From NCBI GenBank assembly GCA_028683995.1, contig JAQUGU010000120.1:1-5478 (forward strand): DNA of 5,478 bases. The letters are read 5' to 3'. This document shows, piece after piece, positions 1 through 4,873 of the stretch. Each line of letters begins with the position of its first letter. Position 1 is the stretch's first letter. The notes beneath the pieces were generated by a model that saw only the letters and a list, made by a program, of their open reading frames with translations, was not told the origin of the DNA and searched no databases. This DNA comes from Syntrophomonadaceae bacterium. Lineage in GTDB: Bacteria; Bacillota; Syntrophomonadia; Syntrophomonadales; Syntrophomonadaceae. The translations under genes and the position numbers were made by a program.

Positions 1-178
1 CTTCCAAAACCATGATGGGCCTGAGCCTTTTTCCTCCATTAAATATGGCATAATGCATGGCTTCGTGGATAATTGGAGGGTAAGCATCGGAAGAGGTCAA
101 GTATTTTTGCAGGCAGGTGTCTATATACTGTTTGCGCTTCTCTATTTCTTGTTTGAACTGTGCCAAATCAAATTCCAT
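1..178 (-). CDS. ispA: Polyprenyl diphosphate synthase, probably farnesyl diphosphate synthase (N-terminal part, cut by window edge)
   Basis: This gene encodes the first 59 residues of a trans-isoprenyl diphosphate synthase and runs out of the window at base 1. Such enzymes condense isopentenyl diphosphate with allylic diphosphates in the cytoplasm to make farnesyl (or longer) diphosphates for undecaprenyl phosphate and quinones. The visible evidence is the GGKRLRP motif at residues 48-54, which carries the Lys and Arg that bind isopentenyl diphosphate, preceded by the usual helical segment with YPPIIHEAMHYA. The Asp-rich motifs would lie beyond the edge. The ATG at 176-178 is preceded by AAAGGAG six bases upstream, so the start is secure. 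The specific name rests on position: xseA-xseB-ispA is a common order in Firmicutes, usually followed by dxs. A longer-chain synthase cannot be excluded from the N-terminus alone. Confidence 0.9.
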   Translation of the reverse strand, partial: MEFDLAQFKQEIEKRKQYIDTCLQKYLTSSDAYPPIIHEAMHYAIFNGGKRLRPIMVLE

Positions 179-184
179 ATAGCT

Positions 185-191
185 CTCCTTT
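185..191 (-). promoter_or_regulatory. Ribosome binding site of ispA
   Basis: AAAGGAG lies six bases before the ATG at 178. It fixes the start of the edge-truncated synthase and shows that ispA has its own strong translation signal after the 136-base gap that separates it from xseB. Confidence 0.8.
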
Positions 192-240
192 CTGTACGGT
201 GAGAGTGTTCAATTCTTTCGTTTAAGGACCTGCCGACCCG

Positions 241-269
241 CGGGCGAACACATGGGTTCGCCCCTACAA
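241..269. repeat. Palindromic intergenic repeat, copy A
   Basis: This is the second copy, in transcription order, of a short GC-rich repeat between xseB and ispA. An 8-base stem, GGGCGAAC (242-249) with GTTCGCCC (256-263), encloses a 6-base loop. Aligned without gaps to copy B (292-320), 24 of 29 positions agree, and the last 17 (253-269 against 304-320) are identical. Copy A lacks the outer GTAGG arm on its left side, where the sequence instead reads into another small palindrome, CCCGCGGG (237-244). It has no U-tract on either side, so it does not look like an intrinsic terminator. Confidence 0.75.
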
Positions 270-287
270 GTTACGTACCCCCTGAAG

Positions 288-320
288 TGTAGGGGCAGAC
301 CCGTGGGTTCGCCCCTACAA
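288..320. repeat. Palindromic intergenic repeat, copy B, overlapping the xseB stop
   Basis: A perfect 9-base inverted repeat, TGTAGGGGC (288-296) and GCCCCTACA (311-319), brackets a partly paired centre (ACCC at 299-302 with GGGT at 305-308). The left arm can also pair with the same arm of copy A (260-268), giving two mutually exclusive hairpins in the transcript. The TAG stop of xseB is formed by the repeat itself (315-317). From memory, words of the TGTAGGGGCGAACC type are dispersed intergenic repeats in many bacteria; that family link was not checked. Confidence 0.8.
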
Positions 321-530
321 ATCGAGTAGTTCGAATTCACCATTCAGGTTTTTAACCAGGCGCTGTACCCGACCTTCTGCCTGTTTTAACTGCTGCTGAC
401 AATAAAGTGATAGCTTGACCCCCTGTTCAAATAACTGAATAGACTCTTCCAGTTCCAGGCTGCCCGACTCCAGTTTCTCCACTATATCCTCCAGCCTTTT
501 CAGGGCCTCTTCAAACTTCATCTCTTCCAT
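315..530 (-). CDS. xseB: Exodeoxyribonuclease VII small subunit
   Basis: This 71-residue protein is the small subunit of exonuclease VII, several copies of which assemble on each large subunit to form the enzyme that degrades single-stranded DNA to oligonucleotides in the cytoplasm. It is a helical hairpin with the family pattern: FEEALKRLEDIVEKLESG at residues 6-23, then LELEESIQLFEQGVKL at 25-40 and a C-terminal helix with QQQLKQAEGRVQ at 45-56. Length is normal for the family. The ATG at 530 overlaps the end of xseA by 13 bases and has GGAGAGG about eight bases upstream; a second ATG at 521 would overlap the xseA stop as ATGA and give 68 residues. Overlap with xseA implies coupled translation of the two subunits. 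The last codon and the stop come from an intergenic repeat (288-320). Confidence 0.96.
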   Translation of the reverse strand: MEEMKFEEALKRLEDIVEKLESGSLELEESIQLFEQGVKLSLYCQQQLKQAEGRVQRLVKNLNGEFELLDL

Positions 531-1735
531 CGTTCCACCCTCTCCCTGTTCACTACCACAGCATCGACTGTCCCATCAGACAAATCAATTTGCAATGAGC
601 TACCCGGTGTTAACTCCTCCACCTGCCGGACGATTTTATCTCCCTGGCGAACAACCGCATAACCCCGGCTTAATACCTTCAGTGGACTAAGTTTATCCAA
701 AGCGGTAATAATTACCGAAAATTCACGTTCTTTTACCTTCCAGTTCTCTAAAACGGCATCCAGCATTTCGTTTTGCAGAGCAGCTAAAGTCTCCTGGCTC
801 TTTCCCAGTACTATTTCGGGCTCGCGCCATATCCGGCGCATCATTACCCGATCCAGGGTTTCACTATATTGGTTTATCCGGTTGCTGGTTGCCCGTAGAA
901 GCCGTTGTTGATAGTCATCAATGCCCGCCTGCAAATGCAGCATGTCCGGTACCGCCAGCTGGGCTGCCTGGGTAGGAGTCGCAGCCCTTAAATCAGCCAC
1001 CAAATCAGCCAGGCTGTAATCGACTTCATGCCCTACTGCTGAAATAACCGGTAGCTGCGATTCATAAATGGCTTTCACCACTTCTTCGCTGTTAAATGCC
1101 ATCAAATCTTCAAAAGAACCGCCTCCACGGCCCACAATTATAACATCCGCCTTAGAATAATCATTCAAAATCCTTATTCCGGCAGATAGTTCCAGAGGAG
1201 CATCTACCCCCTGTACCGAGCTGTGCACCAGTATAATCTCTACACCCGGATGCCTCTGTCTTAAGACCCTTAATATATCTTGAAAAGCTGCTCCATCCTG
1301 GGAAGTGACCACCCCCACCCGGTTAACCAGAGCAGGAATGGGCTTCTTTTTTTCCGAGTCAAAATAGCCTTCTGCTTTTAACCTGTTTTTAAGTTGTTCC
1401 AAATATAAAAACAGCTCGCCAATTCCGTAAGGCTGCATTTCTTCGGCATAAATCTGATACTTCCCCTGGCGCGCATAAACGGCAATAGATCCCCTGATCA
1501 AAACTTCCATGCCATCCTCAGGTTTAAACTTCAGATGACGGGCTCTGCTCTTAAACATAACACAGCTTACCGCCGCTTCCTCATCCTTTAAGGTAAAATA
1601 GGCATGACCCGATTGTTGGTATAGCCTGAAACCTGATATTTCCCCTTTAAGCCAAAAATCCTGCAGTATGGTATCACCGATTAGTAGCCGGTTTATATAG
1701 TTATTTAATTGGCTGACACTCAAATATTCCTTCAT
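518..1735 (-). CDS. xseA: Exodeoxyribonuclease VII large subunit
   Basis: This 405-residue protein is the catalytic subunit of exonuclease VII, which cuts single-stranded DNA from both ends and acts in repair and recombination. An N-terminal OB-fold, about residues 3-100 (SVSQLNNYI, WLKGEISGF, HAYFTLKD), binds DNA. The catalytic domain follows, with GVVTSQDGAAFQDI at 141-154, GRGGGSFEDLMAFN at 202-215 and AVGHEVDYSLADLVADLRA at 233-251, then TPTQAA at 253-258. A long helical, probably coiled-coil, segment spans about 262-345, and the C-terminal PLKVLSRGYAVV motif is at 351-362. All diagnostic motifs are intact and the length is normal. The frame stays open to an ATG at 1798, but that start has no ribosome binding site and would overlap folD by 49 bases. 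The ATG at 1735 has GGGGAG six bases upstream and lies 14 bases after the folD stop, so it was chosen. Confidence 0.97.
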   Translation of the reverse strand: MKEYLSVSQLNNYINRLLIGDTILQDFWLKGEISGFRLYQQSGHAYFTLKDEEAAVSCVMFKSRARHLKFKPEDGMEVLIRGSIAVYARQGKYQIYAEEMQPYGIGELFLYLEQLKNRLKAEGYFDSEKKKPIPALVNRVGVVTSQDGAAFQDILRVLRQRHPGVEIILVHSSVQGVDAPLELSAGIRILNDYSKADVIIVGRGGGSFEDLMAFNSEEVVKAIYESQLPVISAVGHEVDYSLADLVADLRAATPTQAAQLAVPDMLHLQAGIDDYQQRLLRATSNRINQYSETLDRVMMRRIWREPEIVLGKSQETLAALQNEMLDAVLENWKVKEREFSVIITALDKLSPLKVLSRGYAVVRQGDKIVRQVEELTPGSSLQIDLSDGTVDAVVVNRERVERWKR

Positions 1736-1741
1736 GTTAAT

Positions 1742-1747
1742 CTCCCC
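1742..1747 (-). promoter_or_regulatory. Ribosome binding site deciding the xseA start
   Basis: GGGGAG stands six bases before the ATG at 1735. It selects this start over the in-frame ATG at 1798, which has no comparable site. It lies just downstream of the folD stop, consistent with reinitiation by ribosomes finishing folD. Confidence 0.75.
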
Positions 1748-1762
1748 TGTCACCCTGTCACC
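1747..1762. repeat. Tandem octamer at the folD stop codon
   Basis: Two exact copies of CTGTCACC stand head to tail (1747-1754, 1755-1762); on the coding strand they read GGTGACAG twice. The folD TGA stop (1750-1752) lies in the downstream copy, and the last two folD codons lie in the repeat. Two units only, so chance is possible. Confidence 0.6.
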
Positions 1763-2586
1763 CCGCGTTGGCGTGCTGCCCGGGATAAGTTTTCGCATAG
1801 TTTGGCAATCAGCATCGGTCCCAGTCCACCTGGAACTGGCAACAGATACCCGTCATTGGACTCCACTGAATCACGTTTCACATTACCGCAGCTGTGGCCC
1901 GCTTCCCAATAAAAGCCGGCGTCAATAATAAGCGGACTTCCCGTTATATCTGTACCTTTAATTATCCCCGGTCCGCCTTTCTCAACCACCAGTATATCCG
2001 CCTGGTTTACCAGGCCTTCCTGGTAATGGGGGTAAATGCTGACCGGATAACCCCGTCTAAGTAAAATAGTGGCGAGAGGAACAATAACATCGAAGGAATC
2101 CCCTGCCAGTGCAATTCTTTTTCCCTGCAATTGCGGATAAACCTGATCTATTACTTCCAGACAGGCTAAAGCTGCGCCACTGACAAACCAGGCTCCCTCA
2201 CCAGCCAACAAACCCCGGTTAACCGGGGTAAAGCCGTCTACATCTTTCTCCAGCTTGATTACCGATAAGATTTCTTCTTTATCTTTCTCTAAATGCTCAG
2301 GCATGGGCAACTGTAGTAAAATGCCATCTACGCTATTATCCTGATTAAGCTTTTTAATGGTATTTTTCAGATTTTTTTTGCTGCTATTTTCCGGCATTAC
2401 CATCACGCGGGTCTCTCCACCTATGGAGGCAACCGCCTTTTCCTTCAATCCCACATAAACCAGGTTTTCTTTGTTATCTCCTACTACGATTACAGCCAGT
2501 ACCGGCTTAATACCCTCTTTTTCATTAGACTCCCATAAACTCTCCCGAATTTCAGTAGCAATCTTTGTCCCACTAATAATTTCCAT
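1750..2586 (-). CDS. folD: Divergent FolD-family protein (methylene-THF dehydrogenase / methenyl-THF cyclohydrolase)
   Basis: This 278-residue protein belongs to the FolD family, which interconverts 5,10-methylene-, 5,10-methenyl- and 10-formyl-tetrahydrofolate in the cytoplasm. The catalytic part is recognisable: YVGLKEK with Lys48, LLQLPMP with Gln92, and KDVDGF with Asp117, matching the Lys, Gln and Asp used by known FolD enzymes. The C-terminal PVPGGLGPM motif (250-258) is also kept. The usual PCTPxG segment after the second catalytic block is replaced by WFVSGAALACLE (133-144). The nucleotide loop, normally G(R/A)SxxVGxP, reads GDSFDVIVP (162-170), so an acidic residue replaces Arg/Ala and Ile replaces the second Gly. 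The following HSxT-like site reads HYQE (187-190). Folate chemistry is therefore plausible, but normal NADP binding is doubtful. The start was set at 2586 because GAGGTG lies seven bases upstream; a TTG at 2628 would add 14 residues and overlap the previous gene. A pseudoenzyme, an NAD-using form, or a cyclohydrolase-only form are alternatives. Confidence 0.85.
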   Translation of the reverse strand: MEIISGTKIATEIRESLWESNEKEGIKPVLAVIVVGDNKENLVYVGLKEKAVASIGGETRVMVMPENSSKKNLKNTIKKLNQDNSVDGILLQLPMPEHLEKDKEEILSVIKLEKDVDGFTPVNRGLLAGEGAWFVSGAALACLEVIDQVYPQLQGKRIALAGDSFDVIVPLATILLRRGYPVSIYPHYQEGLVNQADILVVEKGGPGIIKGTDITGSPLIIDAGFYWEAGHSCGNVKRDSVESNDGYLLPVPGGLGPMLIAKLCENLSRAARQRGVTG

Positions 2587-2593
2587 CTTCTCA

Positions 2594-2599
2594 CACCTC
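2594..2599 (-). promoter_or_regulatory. Ribosome binding site deciding the folD start
   Basis: GAGGTG lies seven bases before the ATG at 2586. The family's usual N-terminus (an II-x-G-x-x-IA pattern) begins right after this ATG, which supports it over the upstream in-frame TTG at 2628. Confidence 0.75.
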
Positions 2600-2619
2600 G
2601 AAATATTATTTGACGCGAC

Positions 2620-2651
2620 AACCGTCAAACAAGGGGACGGTTCTCTTGTTT
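2620..2651. repeat. Interleaved inverted repeats at the 3' end of the Kae1-like gene
   Basis: Two perfect 7-base inverted repeats interlock in 32 bases: AACCGTC (2620-2626) pairs with GACGGTT (2636-2642), and AAACAAG (2627-2633) pairs with CTTGTTT (2645-2651). On the transcript the order is A, B, A', B'. The last codons and the TGA stop (2625-2627) of the Kae1-like gene lie inside it. No U-tract follows, so it is not a standard terminator. From memory, GGGGACGGTTCTCTTGT-like words are dispersed repeats in Clostridia; this was not verified here. Confidence 0.65.
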
Positions 2652-3602
2652 GGCCAGGTAGGCAGCGAGCATGGCGATGCCTACGGCGTTATCGGTGCTT
2701 AAGTGGGGCTCGGCAAAATAGAGCTTTAGCCCCACCGCAGGGTGCTCCAACCTATCCAGCAGACGCTGCCGTATAAGGGTGTTGGCCATAACCCCTCCTA
2801 CCAGTAAAACCTCCCTTAAGCCACTCTTTTCAGCTGCTTTAAGCAGGCACTTCTCCAGGGTATTGGCTATAACCCTAAAAACACTGCTGGCTATGGCAGC
2901 AGCGGTCTCCCCCTCTTCCAATAACTTCAGGGCACTAGTTTCAGACCCGGAAAAAGAGAAGGATTTTTCCTTTACTGCTGATGGTATAGCCGGAAAATCA
3001 TCCTGCTCCAGCTTAAGGGCCAGTTCCTCCATGGATTTGCCCGCTGGAAAGGGCAGTCCCATCGCCACCCCCACCCGGTCCACCAGTTGACCGGCATGAA
3101 GGTCGGAACCAGCCATAGTAATATCTATATCAAAAACCCCTTTTTGACCCCGGCGCACCAGCAAAACCTCTGAAGTTCCCCCGGAAAAATGACAGGCTAT
3201 AAATTCATCTTTTGCCATTAATCCTTCATTTCCTTTTAGCCCGGCCATAATATGTCCTTCCTGGTGACTGAGCAAATAAAGTGGGGTACCCGTATAGGAG
3301 CCCAGGGCCTGAGCCTGGGATAGACCGGCTGTAAATACCGGCATGTAACTTCCCTCTACATTGCGAGGAAATGCACTTACCGCTATAGCTGCTACTTTAT
3401 CTGCAATCCCCGCCGATAACTGTGCAAATAAAAAAGGGAGGTTCTTCAGGTGTAGAAAAAGCGCTTCCGATTGCTGCAACCCTTTCTCTCCCGGTCTAAC
3501 CTCCAGTATCTTTCTCTGGTCACTTATGATTTTATAATCACCATCAACAACCGCCAGCGATGTAGTATAGGCGCTGGTATCTATACCCAAATAAAGCTTC
3601 AT
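2625..3602 (-). CDS. Kae1/TsaD-like protein (peptidase M22 family paralogue)
   Basis: This 325-residue protein has the ASKHA-type fold of the Kae1/TsaD family, whose main member transfers threonylcarbamoyl to adenosine 37 of tRNA. An N-terminal ATPase-like motif, LGIDTSAYTTSLAV, is at residues 5-18. The metal-binding HQEGH is at 113-117, and the matching C-terminal Asp (STDNAVGIA, Asp304) is present. SFSFSG (214-219) and VGGVMANTLIR (268-278) are also family motifs. Several positions depart from true TsaD: SGGHT is SGGTS (140-144), the GE-x-FDK block is GQLVDR (171-176), and the SGLKT block is SGSET (218-222). This suggests a paralogue with a changed role, not the housekeeping tsaD. The older label O-sialoglycoprotein endopeptidase should not be taken as its function. 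Its ATG overlaps the nusB stop by 4 bases, with GGGAG seven bases upstream, so translation is probably coupled. Specific substrate unknown. Confidence 0.88.
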   Translation of the reverse strand: MKLYLGIDTSAYTTSLAVVDGDYKIISDQRKILEVRPGEKGLQQSEALFLHLKNLPFLFAQLSAGIADKVAAIAVSAFPRNVEGSYMPVFTAGLSQAQALGSYTGTPLYLLSHQEGHIMAGLKGNEGLMAKDEFIACHFSGGTSEVLLVRRGQKGVFDIDITMAGSDLHAGQLVDRVGVAMGLPFPAGKSMEELALKLEQDDFPAIPSAVKEKSFSFSGSETSALKLLEEGETAAAIASSVFRVIANTLEKCLLKAAEKSGLREVLLVGGVMANTLIRQRLLDRLEHPAVGLKLYFAEPHLSTDNAVGIAMLAAYLAKQENRPLV

Positions 3603-4000
3603 TTTGATGCTCCCAGTATTTTATCCAGTATGGCATTTACAAAAGCAGCGGAAGTATCATCACCATATTTCTTGGCTATTTCCAGGGCTTCATCTATAGC
3701 TACTACCGGTTGCGAATGCTCGTAAAACATAATTTCGTACCCGGCAACCCGTATAATATTACGGTCTACCGCCGACATCCGGTTTATCGACCAGTCCCTG
3801 GCATAAGTCCCGATTTCTTTATCAATCTGTTCCAGATGGGCCAGGCTGCCCACAATTAAATCCCAGGAAAAACCCCGATCCTTTTCCGCCAGGGTATTAT
3901 TTTGTAGCAGGTACCGGAATGCTTGGTGGGGGTCAGCATTAACTTGATCAACTTGGAACAATACTTTGAAAGCAAATTCCCGTGCCTTTCTCCTGCTCAA
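3599..4000 (-). CDS. nusB: Transcription antitermination factor NusB
   Basis: This 133-residue all-helical protein is NusB, which with NusE (ribosomal protein S10) binds boxA RNA and supports antitermination on rRNA operons. The family pattern is complete: basic N-terminus RRKAREFAFKVLFQVD (3-18), WSINRMSAVDRNIIRVAGYE (70-89), IDEALEIAKKYG (102-113) and the final AAFVNAILDKI (118-128). Length is typical. The start codon is TTG at 3998-4000; AAGGAG lies seven bases upstream and the family N-terminus begins at once, so no other start fits. It lies 18 bases after the DUF2273 gene and overlaps the Kae1-like gene by 4 bases (ATGA). The TTG start may hold its output below that of its neighbours. 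Confidence 0.97.
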   Translation of the reverse strand: MSRRKAREFAFKVLFQVDQVNADPHQAFRYLLQNNTLAEKDRGFSWDLIVGSLAHLEQIDKEIGTYARDWSINRMSAVDRNIIRVAGYEIMFYEHSQPVVAIDEALEIAKKYGDDTSAAFVNAILDKILGASK

Positions 4001-4007
4001 ACCTGAT

Positions 4008-4013
4008 CTCCTT
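4008..4013 (-). promoter_or_regulatory. Ribosome binding site fixing the TTG start of nusB
   Basis: AAGGAG lies seven bases before the TTG at 4000. The near-consensus site and ideal spacing make the non-ATG start convincing. Confidence 0.8.
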
Positions 4014-4018
4014 CCTTA

Positions 4019-4240
4019 CTAATGCTTGTCTTTAAACATATGTTTTAACCACTGCTCGAAGTTCTTTTTTTCATCTATTTCCTTGCCAATAAAAAATCCC
4101 AGGGCAATACAGACAATAATAAATATAGTGCGCCAGAACCCATAACTGATAAACAGGATACTGGCCAGTAATCCCAGCACTATGCCTATAGCTTTACCTC
4201 TATGCTGTTCAAATATGATACGGAAAAGATTCTCCCACAT
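4019..4240 (-). CDS. Small DUF2273 membrane protein
   Basis: This 73-residue protein has two predicted membrane helices, about residues 17-34 (IGIVLGLLASILFISYGF) and 36-53, joined by a very short FWRT turn. Both ends are charged: EQHRGK precedes the first helix and KEIDEKKNFEQWLKHMFKDKH-like basic/acidic tail follows the second, so both termini probably face the cytoplasm. The pattern matches the DUF2273 family, which in Gram-positive bacteria is usually encoded beside Asp23 and AmaP; its molecular role is not established. Its ATG at 4240 lies 14 bases after the amaP stop, with a GGGGG-type ribosome binding site eight bases upstream. The context implies a part in the same envelope complex. 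Confidence 0.88.
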   Translation of the reverse strand: MWENLFRIIFEQHRGKAIGIVLGLLASILFISYGFWRTIFIIVCIALGFFIGKEIDEKKNFEQWLKHMFKDKH

Positions 4241-4254
4241 AAGTAATGCCCCCT

Positions 4255-4794
4255 TTAACTGGTACTTGTCTTAACCCCCGGGCTCAAGTCATCAACCAGG
4301 ACCTTAACTTCAGCAACCTTCAGTCCCCCTATGTCCTCCAGATACTTTCTTACTACATCCTGAACATTTTTGCTGAGTTCAGGAACACTTACATCCGGGT
4401 TTATCATCATATGCAAATAAACCTCCAACCCATCCGGGCGGCTGTTTACTACCGGTTTAACTTCTTTGATTCCCTCTACCTTTTTTACCGCTTTCATTAT
4501 GATTATCTTGATGGCGGGAATGGTAATGAATACTTCCCCGGCCAGGCTGCGGTCAACCTCAACTGACTTGACCCGAGGTTGTATTTTGATAGTGGATATA
4601 AAAACATAAATCCCCAAAGTTAGCAATATAACACCTGCCACTCCCATAATTATTCGATTTTGGGTAGTAGACAGGGCGATTTCGATGTATTTCAGGGGTT
4701 CAGGTCGGCCTATAGCAGCGGCTATAAGCAACCCGGATAAAATAATCAACAGTAAGTTATATACAAATAGGAGTAAGCGCCAGATGCTCTTCAT
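4255..4794 (-). CDS. amaP: Alkaline shock response membrane anchor protein AmaP
   Basis: This 179-residue protein has two N-terminal membrane helices, about residues 6-28 and 47-68, followed by a soluble Asp23-like (DUF322) domain from about 70 to 175 that ends with a Ser/Thr-rich tail. In Staphylococcus aureus AmaP holds Asp23 at the membrane, and the gene pair here (asp23 then amaP) is the same. The loop between the helices (GRPEPLKYIEIALSTTQ) is likely outside the cell, and both termini inside. The frame is open upstream to a TTG at 4881, but those 29 extra codons would run through a GC hairpin (4825-4854) and overlap asp23. The ATG at 4794 has GAGGTGG close upstream and starts directly with a membrane-anchor sequence, so it was chosen. 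It lies 79 bases after asp23. Confidence 0.88.
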   Translation of the reverse strand: MKSIWRLLLFVYNLLLIILSGLLIAAAIGRPEPLKYIEIALSTTQNRIIMGVAGVILLTLGIYVFISTIKIQPRVKSVEVDRSLAGEVFITIPAIKIIIMKAVKKVEGIKEVKPVVNSRPDGLEVYLHMMINPDVSVPELSKNVQDVVRKYLEDIGGLKVAEVKVLVDDLSPGVKTSTS

Positions 4795-4798
4795 AACT

Positions 4799-4805
4799 CC
4801 ACCTC
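4799..4805 (-). promoter_or_regulatory. Ribosome binding site deciding the amaP start
   Basis: GAGGTGG precedes the ATG at 4794 by four bases (GAGG by seven). It supports the short form of AmaP over the 29-residue longer frame. Confidence 0.7.
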
Positions 4806-4824
4806 TTTCACTGGTTATAATACA

Positions 4825-4854
4825 GATAACCCCCTGGAAAAGCAGGGGGTTGTC
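4825..4854 (-). other. GC-rich hairpin between asp23 and amaP
   Basis: A perfect 9-base stem, AACCCCCTG (4828-4836) with CAGGGGGTT (4843-4851), closes a 6-base loop; beyond one mismatch two more pairs extend it to 4825-4854. It begins about 20 bases after the asp23 stop and ends about 30 bases before the amaP start. On the coding strand the bases after it read TTATCTGTATTATAA, not a T-run, so it is a weak terminator at best. Inference: it stabilises or ends part of the asp23 message, giving more Asp23 than AmaP. Confidence 0.65.
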
Positions 4855-4873
4855 CATATCAATAATAGCAGGC

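Noticed and set aside
241..320. Intrinsic terminator between xseB and ispA
   Set aside because: The hairpins are strong but no T-run follows on the coding strand.
241..320. CRISPR-like array
   Set aside because: Only two imperfect copies with one spacer, each strongly palindromic and overlapping a stop codon; no cas genes are present.
1736..1798. Longer XseA starting at ATG 1798
   Set aside because: No ribosome binding site, a 49-base overlap with folD, and the added 21 residues do not resemble the family N-terminus; ATG 1735 has GGGGAG at good spacing.
2587..2628. Longer FolD from a TTG at 2628
   Set aside because: The start lies in the palindromic repeat at the end of the Kae1-like gene; the ATG at 2586 has GAGGTG and matches the family N-terminus.
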